From: CAZEFK01 sp964511405
GTDB taxonomy: Bacteria; Pseudomonadota; Alphaproteobacteria; Elsterales; Elsteraceae
Direction: 5' to 3'
NCBI GenBank assembly: GCA_964511405.1
Contig: CAZEFK010000004.1
Coordinates: forward strand, 7,488-71,487
DNA length: 64,000 nucleotides
Made by a program: the position numbers and the translations under genes. This document shows, piece after piece, positions 54,586-63,127 of this stretch (the first letter of the stretch is position 1; each line of letters starts with the position of its first letter). Under the pieces are notes generated by a model that worked only from the letters and a program-made list of their open reading frames with translations, did no database searches and was not told the origin of the DNA.

Positions 54586-55004
54586 GACTGCCTCCAAGAA
54601 AGCCATGCGGGACCCGGTCGTTCGATCGTGATTCCCAGACGATCGGCACCGGCGAAATCCCGCTCGTTGAACGTCAGCAGTCGGTTGGCACCGCCGTTGA
54701 TGGCTGCTTCCAGAACCATCTCATCGTCGGCGTCGCGCAAGATCGGGCGCCACAGGAACGAGATTTCGACTTGCCGACACACCGCACAGAGCGCATCCAA
54801 CAGCCGGCCGATCTGCTGCTCGCTGGCACCACTGGCGGCCAATTGCTCCGGCCGCATCAGCACGGCTTCGTATTGCAGGGCCAGCGCCACCGACAGCGCA
54901 ATTGTAGCTTCGCCTTCCAGGATCGCCCGCAGCCACGCGCGCGACGCACCGCGTCGGCTCCGAACCGCCGCAACCAAGACGTCGGCATCCAAGGCGACGA
55001 TCAT
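54582..55004 (-). CDS. PIN-domain toxin (putative RNase)
   Basis: 140 residues. The PIN acidic set is visible: Asp in 'VALDADVLVAAV' near residue 6-8, Glu in 'ALALQYEAVL', Asp in 'DADDEMVLEAA' and Asp in 'TFNERDFAGAD'. The group 'putative toxin-antitoxin toxin component, PIN family' shares this pattern. It likely cleaves RNA with Mg. The gene precedes and overlaps the ribbon-helix-helix antitoxin. The 140 bases upstream, before the GST gene, hold no gene and no strong promoter that I can see. Confidence 0.85.
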   Translation of the reverse strand: MIVALDADVLVAAVRSRRGASRAWLRAILEGEATIALSVALALQYEAVLMRPEQLAASGASEQQIGRLLDALCAVCRQVEISFLWRPILRDADDEMVLEAAINGGANRLLTFNERDFAGADRLGITIERPGPAWLSWRQS

Positions 55005-55144
55005 ATCGCCAGGAATATCTCATGTTCCGAGTGATGTGACAACGTCGCGCCGATCTATGGCTCCGTTGCTGAGACACTTTGGTCAGGTCGAAGATGCCCG
55101 TTGATCCGGATCGGCCGTCTCCGACGTTCGCCCCGCGCCCGGAC

Positions 55145-55807
55145 CTATTCCAGCTCCGGGATCAGCATCGGCTCGGCCAGAGCGGCGGCGTACCACTCCT
55201 TGACGTCAGCACGGTCCAGCACCGCCGTGACGTACCCCTGGGCGTCGGCCGGCACGTCCAGGGCGTAGGTGCGCACCATGGGCAGGTCGCCGGCCAGCAT
55301 GGCGTCGGCGACAGTGAAGCCGCTGCCGAACAGGTAGGGGCCGCCCTGGCCGAAGCGGGCGCGGGTGTCGGTCACCAGCGCCCACAGCCGGGCGAGGTCG
55401 GTCTTGGCCGCGTCGTCCAGCTCCGGGCGCTTGCGGGTGGTGCGGCAGTTCTGGGGCAGCAGGCGGCGCAGGGCGGCGAAGTCGGCGTGGATCTCGCACG
55501 CAACCGTGCGCGCTATGGCCCGGGCGCCGCGGTCGGCCGGCCACAGCCCGGCCTGGGGGAAGCGCTCGGCCAGGTATTCGGCGATCGCCAAGCTCTCCCA
55601 GATCGCCAGGTCGCCGACCCGCAGGCACGGCACCCGGCCCGACGGCGAATAGCGCAGGATCGCCTGGGCGGTGTCGGGCTCGCCCAGATGGACCACGATT
55701 TCCTGGAAGGCCGCCTTGGTCTGCTTGAGCGCCAGCCAGGCGCGCAGCGACCAGCTGCAATAGGTGCGGTTGCCCAGGACCAGGGTCAGCCCGAGCGGCG
55801 CGGCCAT
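55145..55807 (-). CDS. Glutathione S-transferase family protein
   Basis: 220 residues. The thioredoxin-like N-domain runs about 1-85 ('LVLGNRTYCSWSLRAWLALK' with the catalytic-Ser/Cys region 'YCSWS', then 'GRVPCLRVGDLAIWESLAI'). The helical C-domain includes 'FTVADAMLAGDLPMV', the usual capping Asp. The ATG at 55807 lies 5 bases after the rhodanese stop, so it is the third gene of the MetZ operon. Role in sulfur or glutathione handling is inferred from context. Confidence 0.88.
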   Translation of the reverse strand: MAAPLGLTLVLGNRTYCSWSLRAWLALKQTKAAFQEIVVHLGEPDTAQAILRYSPSGRVPCLRVGDLAIWESLAIAEYLAERFPQAGLWPADRGARAIARTVACEIHADFAALRRLLPQNCRTTRKRPELDDAAKTDLARLWALVTDTRARFGQGGPYLFGSGFTVADAMLAGDLPMVRTYALDVPADAQGYVTAVLDRADVKEWYAAALAEPMLIPELE

Positions 55808-55812
55808 CGGGG

Positions 55813-56229
55813 CTAGCCCTGGCTCCAGGGCAGGCCGGCATGCTTCCAGCCGGCCACCGTGCCGCGATGCTTGGCCGCGTCGTGCGGCCCCTCGAAGCCG
55901 CCGGCGATGTTGTAGCAGCGCCGGTACCCGGCCTGGGTCATGGCGACGGCCGCCGCCTGGCTGCGGGCGCCGGAGCGGCACAGGAACAGGAGCGGCTGCT
56001 CGGGGCCGATGCCCTTGGCCGCCAGCTCCGCCGCGAAGCGGTCGTTGACCTGCATGGCGGGGTAGAGCTGCCAGGCGAGGGTCACCGGCGCCTTGCCCAC
56101 GGACGACAGGTCGGGCAGGCCGACAAAGCTCCATTCCGGCTGGGTGCGCACGTCGACCAGCACGGCGCCCGACTCGTCCTTCAGCAGCGTCCAGGCCTGT
56201 TCGGGCGAGAGATCTCCGGCGTAGCTCAT
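55813..56229 (-). CDS. Rhodanese-like domain protein
   Basis: 138-residue single-domain sulfurtransferase. The active-site loop 'LLFLCRSGARSQAAA' has the catalytic Cys. 'LVDVRTQPEWSFVGLPD' is the CH2-type N-terminal motif. The start overlaps the MetZ stop by 4 bases. Coupling with a sulfhydrylase suggests it supplies or removes sulfane sulfur in methionine or homocysteine synthesis. Confidence 0.92.
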   Translation of the reverse strand: MSYAGDLSPEQAWTLLKDESGAVLVDVRTQPEWSFVGLPDLSSVGKAPVTLAWQLYPAMQVNDRFAAELAAKGIGPEQPLLFLCRSGARSQAAAVAMTQAGYRRCYNIAGGFEGPHDAAKHRGTVAGWKHAGLPWSQG

Positions 56230-57449
56230 GCCGCGCGCTCCCCGGCATCTGCTGCGACCGCCGCGGCGGCGGCGATGCCGCGCTCGAGATCGGCCAGCAG
56301 GTCCTCGGCGCCCTCGATGCCCACCGATAGCCGCAGCAGGCCGTCGGTGATGCCTTGCGCCAGGCGGTCGGCTTCGGCGACCGAGCGGTGGGTGGTGGTG
56401 GCCGGATGGGTGATCAGGCTCTTGGCGTCGCCCAGGTTGTTCGAGATGTCGATGACCTCCAGGGCGTTCAGGAACGCGAAGGCGGCGGCTTTGCCGCCGG
56501 CCAGCTCGAAGGCGACCAGAGTGCTGGCGCCGGACATCTGGCGCTGCGCCAGCGCGTATTGGGGGAAGCTGGCCAGGCCCGGATAGAGCGTGCGGGCAAT
56601 GCCGGGCGCGCCCTCCAGGCGCTGGGCCACGGCCAGCGCGGTCCGGCTGGCGCGCTCGACCCGGAGCGCCATGGTCTCCAGGCCTTTGACCAGCACCCAG
56701 GCGTTGAACGGGCTGAGCGCGGGGCCGGTGTGGCGCAGGAACGGCTTCAGGCTGTTCTCGCACCACTCGGCGGTGCCCAGGATCGCGCCGCCCAGGCAGC
56801 GGCCCTGGCCGTCGATGTGCTTGGTCGCGGAGTAGACGACGATGTCGGCGCCCAGCAGCAGCGGCCGCTGCAGCAGCGGCGTCGCGAACACGTTGTCGAC
56901 GATCACCTGGGCGCCATGGGCATGGGCGATCTCGGCGACCGCCGCGATGTCGACCAGCGCCAGGGTCGGGTTGGCCGGGGTTTCGAAGAACACCGCCTTG
57001 GTGTTGGGACGCATGGCGGCCCGCCATTGGTCGAGGTCGGCGCCGTCGACCAGCGTCGTCTGGATGCCGTAGCGCGGCAGCAGGGTGTTGACGATGTAGA
57101 GGCACGAGCCGAACAGCGCCCGCGCCGCCACGACATGGTCGCCGGCCTGCAGCCAGCTCGCCAGGGCCGCGAACACCGCCGCCATGCCCGAGGCGGTGCC
57201 ATGGCAGGCCTCCGCACCTTCGATCTCGGCCAGCCGCCGCTCGAACATCTCGACGGTCGGGTTGGCGTAGCGCGAATAGACGAAGCCCGGCTGGTCACCG
57301 GAGAAGCGGGCCTCGGCCGCCTCGGGGCTGTCATAGACGAAGCCCGAGGTGAGATAGAGGGCCTCGGCGGTCTCGCCATGAGGGCTGCGCCGGAGGCCGC
57401 CGCGGACCAGGGCGGTGTCGCGGCTGCGCGGTCTGGGAGTGTCGGCCAA
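56226..57449 (-). CDS. metZ: O-succinylhomoserine sulfhydrylase (MetZ-like, PLP-dependent)
   Basis: 407-residue Cys/Met-metabolism PLP enzyme. The PLP lysine is in 'VVYSATKHIDGQGRCLGGAI' (Lys near 206). 'GFVYSRYANPTVEMFERRLA' and 'EACHGTASGMAAVFAAL' are the cofactor-binding segments. MetZ condenses O-succinylhomoserine with sulfide to homocysteine. The only good start is a TTG at 57449, with GGAG seven bases upstream; no in-frame ATG precedes conserved sequence. It leads the metZ-rhodanese-GST operon. I saw no convincing SAM riboswitch in the 95 bases upstream. Confidence 0.88.
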   Translation of the reverse strand: MADTPRPRSRDTALVRGGLRRSPHGETAEALYLTSGFVYDSPEAAEARFSGDQPGFVYSRYANPTVEMFERRLAEIEGAEACHGTASGMAAVFAALASWLQAGDHVVAARALFGSCLYIVNTLLPRYGIQTTLVDGADLDQWRAAMRPNTKAVFFETPANPTLALVDIAAVAEIAHAHGAQVIVDNVFATPLLQRPLLLGADIVVYSATKHIDGQGRCLGGAILGTAEWCENSLKPFLRHTGPALSPFNAWVLVKGLETMALRVERASRTALAVAQRLEGAPGIARTLYPGLASFPQYALAQRQMSGASTLVAFELAGGKAAAFAFLNALEVIDISNNLGDAKSLITHPATTTHRSVAEADRLAQGITDGLLRLSVGIEGAEDLLADLERGIAAAAAVAADAGERAA

Positions 57450-57544
57450 CGAATGGCTCCAGGTCGGCGCCGCCGGACCGGCTGGCGGCGCGTGGGGAAC
57501 GTCGGCCGGTTTTAGGGCATCGCGGCCGAGGCCGGCAAGCGATG

Positions 57545-58351
57545 CTAGCGCATGCTGGCCGTGACCACCTTCGGCGCACCGCCGCCCGCCAGCTCGTCGG
57601 CGACGGCGCCGGCCAGGCAGGCATAGGCGCCGTCGGTCATATGGATGGCGTCGGGGCCCAGCAGGCTGGCCGGCTGGAAGCGGCCGGCGCCGAGCCAGGC
57701 CTTCATCAGGTCGTAGCGCCGCACCACCGGCAGGCGGTGCTCGTGGCCGAGCGCACGGACGGCAGCGACATAGTCCCGGACCACGGCATCGGGCGCCGCG
57801 TCGGGCATGTATTGCGGCTCCATCAGCACCACGTCGATGCCGGCCGCGGCCAGGCGCGCTAGGCCCTCGCCGGCCTGGACCCGGAACCGGTCGACGGGCA
57901 GGCGCTGCAGGGCGTCGTTGGAGCCGAGCTGCCAGATCACCAGATCGGGATGGGGCGCCAGCACGTCGCGGTCCAGCCGCTTCAGCATGTCGGCGGTGGT
58001 CTCGCCGGGCACGCCCCGATTGACGACGGTCACGGCCACGCTCGGTAGGCGCCGCGCCAGGTCGCGCTGCAGCTGGGCGGGATAGCTGTGGGCCGGCGAC
58101 GAGGCCCCCGTGCCGAACGTGGAGGACGAGCCGAAGGCGACGAGGGTCAGGCCGGCGGCACCCGGGTGCCGGGCGCTGACGCGCCGCAGCAGGCGCTCCA
58201 AGTGCGGCAGCGGCTGGTCCAGGCGCTCCAGCGCCGCCGGGGTGCCGCAGGCGGCGTCGGCCTCAGGCATGGCTGCGACCAGGGCCGCCAAGCCCAAAAC
58301 TGCTCCCCAGGCGGCGCGATGCCACCGCCCGCCCGCTCGCCTTGCCGCCAC
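57545..58351 (-). CDS. SGNH/GDSL-type hydrolase, exported
   Basis: 268 residues. A signal peptide ('WGAVLGLAALVAAMPEADA') supports the GTG start at 58351, although this overlaps opgC-like coding by 89 bases; an ATG at 58270 would remove the signal. SGNH blocks: 'FGSSSTFGTG' (GSSS in place of GDS), 'VVNRGVPGETT' (Gly/Asn block shifted), 'WQLGSNDAL' (Asn) and 'DAIHMTD' (Asp and His). It probably hydrolyses or transfers an acyl ester in the periplasm. It follows an OpgC-type acyltransferase, suggesting an O-acylation and deacylation pair. Confidence 0.82.
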   Translation of the reverse strand: MAARRAGGRWHRAAWGAVLGLAALVAAMPEADAACGTPAALERLDQPLPHLERLLRRVSARHPGAAGLTLVAFGSSSTFGTGASSPAHSYPAQLQRDLARRLPSVAVTVVNRGVPGETTADMLKRLDRDVLAPHPDLVIWQLGSNDALQRLPVDRFRVQAGEGLARLAAAGIDVVLMEPQYMPDAAPDAVVRDYVAAVRALGHEHRLPVVRRYDLMKAWLGAGRFQPASLLGPDAIHMTDGAYACLAGAVADELAGGGAPKVVTASMR

Positions 58352-59441
58352 CCGCCCGTCCCCCGCCCCGCGTCTGCTGACGGCGCCAGGCTAGCAAGGC
58401 GGCCAAGCCGGCCATACTTACAAACCCGACAGAATTCACCGCCAGCTGCGCCGGCCAGTCGGTGCCCAGCGCGGCGAACGCGACCGCGCCAGCAAAGGTC
58501 AGCAGGATTCCCAGGCAAAAGACCGGCAGCGAATGCTGACCGAGCTGCACCATCAGGCGGGCCGGGCCGCGGCGATACCACGCGGCGTCGGGCGGCGCCA
58601 GGCGGGCGACCAGGATCGCCAGCGCCAGGAAGTCGACCAGCCGCGGCCAGGCGAGGTTGGGCTTGCTGACGCTGTAGATGAAGTCGCGGCCGGCTGGCGC
58701 CCAGTCCGCCAATCCGGGCAGCAGCGTCCACGGCGCCGCCAGCACCAGGTTGACCGCGACCACGGCCGCCGCCGCGCGCACCACCCAGGGTCCCTCGGGC
58801 AGCACTTGGCCGCCGGCGCGCTTGATGTGCGCGGCCGTCGCGCCGAGCACGAAAATGGCCTGCCAGGCCAGCGGGTTGAAGCTCCAGTGATGGGCGGTCC
58901 ACATCGGCTCGAGATCGGGCGCCAGCAGCCACAGGACGCCCGACAGCGCCAGCACCGCGCCCGGGGCTCGCCGCAGCAGCAGCGCCACCAGCGGGAACGC
59001 GGCCAGCAGCAGGACATAGAGCGGCAGGATGTCGAGGAAGGGCGGCAGGGCGCGGAACGATGCGGCGCCGACCAGGCTGCCGGGCAGGCCCTCCAGGAAC
59101 GGCCACAGCAGGTCGGGCGGGACCCCGTCGAGCGTGGTGCCGGCCAGGGCCAGCAGCCAGAATCCGGCGGCGACGCCGGCGAACAGCCCCAGATGGGCGG
59201 CATAGATCTGGCCGCAGCGGCGCAGGACCCGCCCGAATCCCGACCAGCCCGCACCCTCGAGGCGGTGGCCGTAGGCCAGCATCGCCGAATAGCCGGCGAT
59301 GAACACGAACAGCTCCGCGGCGTCGGCAAAGCCGATGCTGTGCAGCGTCCCGTGCCGCAGCACGTTGTCGGGCACGTGGTCGACGAAGATCATCAGCAGG
59401 GCCAGGCCCCGGCAGAAATCCAGCCTCAGGTCGCGCGGCAT
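58263..59441 (-). CDS. OpgC-domain membrane acyltransferase
   Basis: 392 residues with about ten membrane segments. The N-terminus 'PRDLRLDFCRGLALLMIFVD' followed by 'HVPDN' is the OpgC signature. OpgC adds succinyl groups to osmoregulated periplasmic glucans; other members O-acylate different glycans. I chose the ATG at 59441, with GAGGG six bases upstream; an ATG at 59477 lies inside a regulatory repeat. The C-terminal tail beyond the last span is a basic Gly/Arg-rich stretch. No opgGH genes are in the window. Confidence 0.85.
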   Translation of the reverse strand: MPRDLRLDFCRGLALLMIFVDHVPDNVLRHGTLHSIGFADAAELFVFIAGYSAMLAYGHRLEGAGWSGFGRVLRRCGQIYAAHLGLFAGVAAGFWLLALAGTTLDGVPPDLLWPFLEGLPGSLVGAASFRALPPFLDILPLYVLLLAAFPLVALLLRRAPGAVLALSGVLWLLAPDLEPMWTAHHWSFNPLAWQAIFVLGATAAHIKRAGGQVLPEGPWVVRAAAAVVAVNLVLAAPWTLLPGLADWAPAGRDFIYSVSKPNLAWPRLVDFLALAILVARLAPPDAAWYRRGPARLMVQLGQHSLPVFCLGILLTFAGAVAFAALGTDWPAQLAVNSVGFVSMAGLAALLAWRRQQTRGGGRAGGGKASGRAVASRRLGSSFGLGGPGRSHA

Positions 59442-59473
59442 CACTGCCCTCGCTTGGGTGTCAGGGTCGGCGG

Positions 59474-59594
59474 ACATTAACGATCTGTAATGTTGGATCA
59501 AGCGCAAACATTACCGATCGTTCATGTTCGTCGCTAGAGATACGGTGGAACCGCGCCGAGTCCGGCCGCCTGCGACATTAACGACCTGTAATGT
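59474..59594. promoter_or_regulatory. Three 20-bp boxes, candidate TetR-family operators
   Basis: Boxes at 59474-59493, 59508-59527 and 59575-59594 read ACATTAACGATCTGTAATGT, ACATTACCGATCGTTCATGT and ACATTAACGACCTGTAATGT. The first and third differ at one base. Each is a quasi-palindrome (7 to 8 of 10 positions). Centres are 34 and 67 bases apart. They fill the divergent region between the OpgC gene and the peptide-binding protein. The form fits TetR-family operators, but no TetR gene is in the window. The rest of 59442-59701 shows no gene. Confidence 0.75.
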
Positions 59595-59701
59595 CAGAAC
59601 CGACGGGCGGTCGACGGAACAGCGCGAGACCGCTTGGGGCGCGATGACAGCCGCGGAGGCAGGCCATAGGATGGCGGCTCATCCGAAGGAGGAGCCCCGC
59701 G

Positions 59702-61243
59702 ATGGCCTGGACCTCGTCCCGCCGTGATCTGCTGACATCGGCGCCGGCGCTCGCCCTGGCCCTGGCCCTGGGCGCCGGGCGCGCCTGGGCCCAGGCCGCC
59801 AAGGACACGCTGGCGATCGCGGTGCCGACCGACGTCAACAGCTGGGACGCCGAAGCGCACACCCAGCCGCTGGGGATGCCGATCTTCAAGGCGGTGTTCG
59901 ACCAGCCGCTGACCCAGACCCCCGACCTCAAGCTGGCGCCCAACGTGATCCAGGCGTGGCGCTGGCTGGACGATGCCGGCAAGGCCCTGGCGGTGACCCT
60001 GCGCGACGACGTGCTGTGGCATACCGGCGACAAGCTCACCACCGAGGACTTCCGCTTCACCTACATCGACCGGCTGCGCGCCGACAAAACGCTGAACATT
60101 GCCGGCACGTTCAACAGCACGCTGGACGACATCGAGATCAAGTCGCCGACCGAGGCGGTGGTCCATTTCAAGCAGGTCATGCCCACGGTGCTGCAATGGT
60201 GGGCGTTCCTCGGCAACTTCCTGATGCCCAAGGCCTATTTCGAGAAGGTCGGCAAGGACGGGTTCCTGGCCAAGCCGGTCGGCTCGGGACCTTACCGCCT
60301 TGTCGAGTACGAGCGCGGGGCGCGCATCGTGCTCGAAGCCAACGACCGCTACTGGAAGGGGGCGCCCAAGATCCGCCGCGTGATCTTCCAGATCGTGCCG
60401 GACCCCAGCGCCCGCGTCGCCGCGGTCCAGGCCGGGCAGGTCGACATGGCGGTGGCGGTGCCGATCCGCGAGGCGGCGCGCCTGGGCAAGGTCCAGGGCC
60501 TGGCCAGCGTGATCGAGCCGATCTCCGAGATCGTCATGATCCATTGCCGCAACGCCGGCGCCTTCACCGACCAGCGCGTGCGGGTCGCGGCCAATCTGGC
60601 GATCGACAAGGCTGCGCTCTCCAAGGCGCTGTTCGAGGGCAAGGCCAAGCCGATCAGCGTGCTGAGCGTGCCCGGCGCGCCCGGCTACCCGGCCGACTTC
60701 CAATGGGGTTACGACCCGAAGAAGGCGGCCGACCTCCTGGCGCAGGCCGGCTATGGCCCGGACAAGCCGGCCAAGATCGGCTTCTTCGCGACCAACGGCG
60801 CCTTCCCCAACGACTGGGATACCGCGCGCGCCATCACCGCCATGTGGAAGAAGGTCGGCATCGACGCCAACCTGGAAGTCATGGAGCTGGCCAAGTACTT
60901 CGAGCTCGACCATTCCGGCCAGTTGCCCGAGGCGACGCTCTACACGTGGGCCAATGCGACCAACGACCCCGAGATCTATGTCGGCTACATCCTGAACCCG
61001 AAGCTCAAGTTCGCCGCCTGGAAGAGCGACGACGTCGCGCAGAAGCTCGACCCGCTGTTCAAGGAGCCGAACTACGACAAGCGCATCGCCGGCTACACCG
61101 AGCTCAACCGCTACGTTATCGAGAAGGGCTACTCGATCCCGGTGCTCCAGGAAGTCGGGACGCTGGTGCACCGCGCCGGCCTCAACCTGACCTGGTTCCA
61201 GAGCGGCTGGTTCGAGGTCGCGGGCATGAGCTGGGCTTCATGA
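59702..61243 (+). CDS. Peptide/nickel-type ABC transporter substrate-binding protein (family 5)
   Basis: 513 residues. The N-terminus 'SSRRDLLTSAPALALALALG' is a Tat-type signal, cleaved near residue 30. Family-5 landmarks include 'LKLAPNVIQAWRWLDDAGK', 'YRLVEYERGARIVLEANDRY' with 'WKGAPKI', and 'VRVAANLAIDKAAL'. AAGGAGGAG at 59686-59694 gives a strong ribosome-binding site. It is the first gene of a Dpp/Opp-type import operon and lies just downstream of the three 20-bp boxes. The ligand could be peptides, metal chelates or opines. Confidence 0.92.
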   Translation: MAWTSSRRDLLTSAPALALALALGAGRAWAQAAKDTLAIAVPTDVNSWDAEAHTQPLGMPIFKAVFDQPLTQTPDLKLAPNVIQAWRWLDDAGKALAVTLRDDVLWHTGDKLTTEDFRFTYIDRLRADKTLNIAGTFNSTLDDIEIKSPTEAVVHFKQVMPTVLQWWAFLGNFLMPKAYFEKVGKDGFLAKPVGSGPYRLVEYERGARIVLEANDRYWKGAPKIRRVIFQIVPDPSARVAAVQAGQVDMAVAVPIREAARLGKVQGLASVIEPISEIVMIHCRNAGAFTDQRVRVAANLAIDKAALSKALFEGKAKPISVLSVPGAPGYPADFQWGYDPKKAADLLAQAGYGPDKPAKIGFFATNGAFPNDWDTARAITAMWKKVGIDANLEVMELAKYFELDHSGQLPEATLYTWANATNDPEIYVGYILNPKLKFAAWKSDDVAQKLDPLFKEPNYDKRIAGYTELNRYVIEKGYSIPVLQEVGTLVHRAGLNLTWFQSGWFEVAGMSWAS

Positions 61244-61259
61244 GGGCTGGCGCGGCCCC

Positions 61260-62276
61260 ATGATCGGTCTGGCGCTGGCGGTCCTGGCGCGGCGGCTGGC
61301 GGCGGCGCTGCCGATCCTGGCCGTGGTCTCGGCCATGATCTTCGTGATCCTGCGGCTGCTGCCGGCCGATCCGGTGGCGATGTCGCTGCCGCCCAACGCC
61401 ACCGAGGCGGACCATGCGGCGCTGCGGGCGGCCTTTGCCCTCGATCGGCCGGTGCCCGAGCAGTACGCCCTGTGGCTCGGGCGGCTCATGGGCGGCGATT
61501 TCGGCCGCTCGATCCATCTGCACCAGGATGTCGGGCAGCTGATCGGCACCGCCCTGCCGGCGACCCTGGAGCTGGTGGTCGCCGGGTTCCTGGTCGGCGC
61601 GGTGCTCGGCGTCGGCGGCGGCGTTGTGCTGTTTGCGCTGCGCGGCGGGCCTGGCGAGGCGGTCGCGGATCTCGGCAGCACGGTCCTGCAGTCGATTCCC
61701 GACTTCCTGTGGTCGCTGCTGCTGATCCTGGGCGCCGGCGTGGCGCTGCAGCTCTTGCCCTTCGTCGGGCGGATCAGCCCCGACCTGTCCGTGCCGACGG
61801 TGACCGGCTTTATGACCATCGACGCGGCGCTGACCGGGCGGGCGGCGCTGCTGATCAGCGTGCTCGGCCACATGGTGCTGCCGTCGCTGGCGCTGGGCCT
61901 GGGCTTCGCGCCCCTGGTCATGCGGGTGGTGCGCGCCAGCCTGCTCGACGTGATCGAGGAGGACTTCATCGCGGCCGCGCGGCTGCGCGGCCTGGGCGAG
62001 ACCCGGGTGTTGATCGCCCACGCCCTGCGCAACGCCGCCCTGCCGACGCTGAGCCTGCTCGGCGTGCAGACCACCTTCCTGTTCGGCGGCACCCTGCTGG
62101 TCGAGGTCATCTTCGGCTATCCGGGCCTCGGAAACCTGATGGTGCTGGCCGTCCACACCCAGGACCTGCCGGTGATCCAGGCGGTGGCCCTGACCTATTG
62201 CGTGGCGGTGCTGGCGATCAACGTCACCGTCGACATCCTGGCGCTCGCGCTAAATCCCAAGCTCCGGCCGGCATGA
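61260..62276 (+). CDS. ABC transporter permease, DppB/OppB type
   Basis: 338 residues with six membrane segments. 'IFVILRLLPADPVAMSLPPN' is the classic DppB N-terminal motif, and 'DFIAAARLRGLGETRVLIAH' is the ATPase-contact loop. 'FGGTLLVEVIFGYPGLGNLM' is diagnostic near the C-terminus. It begins 16 bases after the binding protein and overlaps the next permease by 4 bases. Confidence 0.94.
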   Translation: MIGLALAVLARRLAAALPILAVVSAMIFVILRLLPADPVAMSLPPNATEADHAALRAAFALDRPVPEQYALWLGRLMGGDFGRSIHLHQDVGQLIGTALPATLELVVAGFLVGAVLGVGGGVVLFALRGGPGEAVADLGSTVLQSIPDFLWSLLLILGAGVALQLLPFVGRISPDLSVPTVTGFMTIDAALTGRAALLISVLGHMVLPSLALGLGFAPLVMRVVRASLLDVIEEDFIAAARLRGLGETRVLIAHALRNAALPTLSLLGVQTTFLFGGTLLVEVIFGYPGLGNLMVLAVHTQDLPVIQAVALTYCVAVLAINVTVDILALALNPKLRPA

Positions 62277-63127
62277 CCGGACGCTGGCGGGCGACCAGGG
62301 CCTCGGGCCGGGTGTGGGCCGGGGCCGCGATCGTGCTGCTGGTGCTGGCCTCTGCGGCCTTCGCCCCGTGGCTGGCGCCGCGCAACCCCGAGGACCAGGA
62401 CCTGCTCAACACCCTGCTGCCGCCGGTCTGGGCCGGCGGCGACTGGGCGTTCCCGCTGGGCACCGACGCGCTCGGCCGCGACATCCTCTCGCGCCTGATC
62501 TGGGGCGCGCGCGTGGCGATGTACGTGGCCGTGCTGGCGGCGGCCTGCACCATGCTGCTCGGCAGCCTGCTGGCCCTGGCCGCCGGCTATTTCGGCGGCT
62601 GGGTCGATTGGCTGATCAGCCGCGCCGTCGAGGTCTGGATGTCGTTCCCGCCGGTCATCCTGTCGGTGATCCTGATGGTCGGGCTGGGCGTCGGCATCAA
62701 CAAGGTGGTGCTGGCGATCGTGCTGGTCGACTGGACCCGGTTCTGCCGGGTGGTGCGCAGCGACGTCGCCGTGGTGGCGCGCCGCGACTATGTCGCCGCG
62801 GCCCGTCTGATCGGCTATACCCACCTGCAGGTGCTGCGCCGCGAGATCCTGCCGGCCGTTCTGCCGCTGATCGTCACCCTCCTGACCCTCGAGATGGGTA
62901 TCGCGGTCGTCGTCGAGGCCATCCTCAGCTTCGTGGGCCTGAGCGTCGAGGCCGACATGCCGGCGTGGGGCGTGATGATCGCCGACGGCCGCCAGGACAT
63001 GTACGAGGCGACCTGGTCGCTGGTGCTGCCGGTGCTGGCGATCCTGCTGACCGTGATCGGCTTCAATCTGCTGGGCGACGGCCTGCGCCGCTCGCTGGAC
63101 CCGCGGCTGCACGGCGGCCGGCTTTGA
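62273..63127 (+). CDS. ABC transporter permease, DppC/OppC type
   Basis: 284 residues. The N-terminal 'AFAPWLAPRNPEDQDLLNTL' and 'FPLGTDALGRDILSRLIWGA' are DppC signatures, and 'RDYVAAARLIGYTHLQVLRR' is the coupling loop. The C-terminus ends 'GDGLRRSLDPRL', typical of the family. Its ATG overlaps the DppB-type stop, and its stop overlaps the TTG start of the ATPase. Confidence 0.94.
   Translation: MTGRWRATRASGRVWAGAAIVLLVLASAAFAPWLAPRNPEDQDLLNTLLPPVWAGGDWAFPLGTDALGRDILSRLIWGARVAMYVAVLAAACTMLLGSLLALAAGYFGGWVDWLISRAVEVWMSFPPVILSVILMVGLGVGINKVVLAIVLVDWTRFCRVVRSDVAVVARRDYVAAARLIGYTHLQVLRREILPAVLPLIVTLLTLEMGIAVVVEAILSFVGLSVEADMPAWGVMIADGRQDMYEATWSLVLPVLAILLTVIGFNLLGDGLRRSLDPRLHGGRL

Noticed and set aside
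57450..57544. Possible SAM-II riboswitch before metZ (CTAAAA between GGCCGG/CCGGCC segments)
   Set aside because: Only short GC repeats and a CTAAAA were seen; the conserved pseudoknot layout could not be drawn.
61182..62156. Minus-strand frame rich in Gln, His and Arg opposite the DppB-type permease
   Set aside because: It is the complement of a clearly recognised permease gene; composition is a frame artefact.
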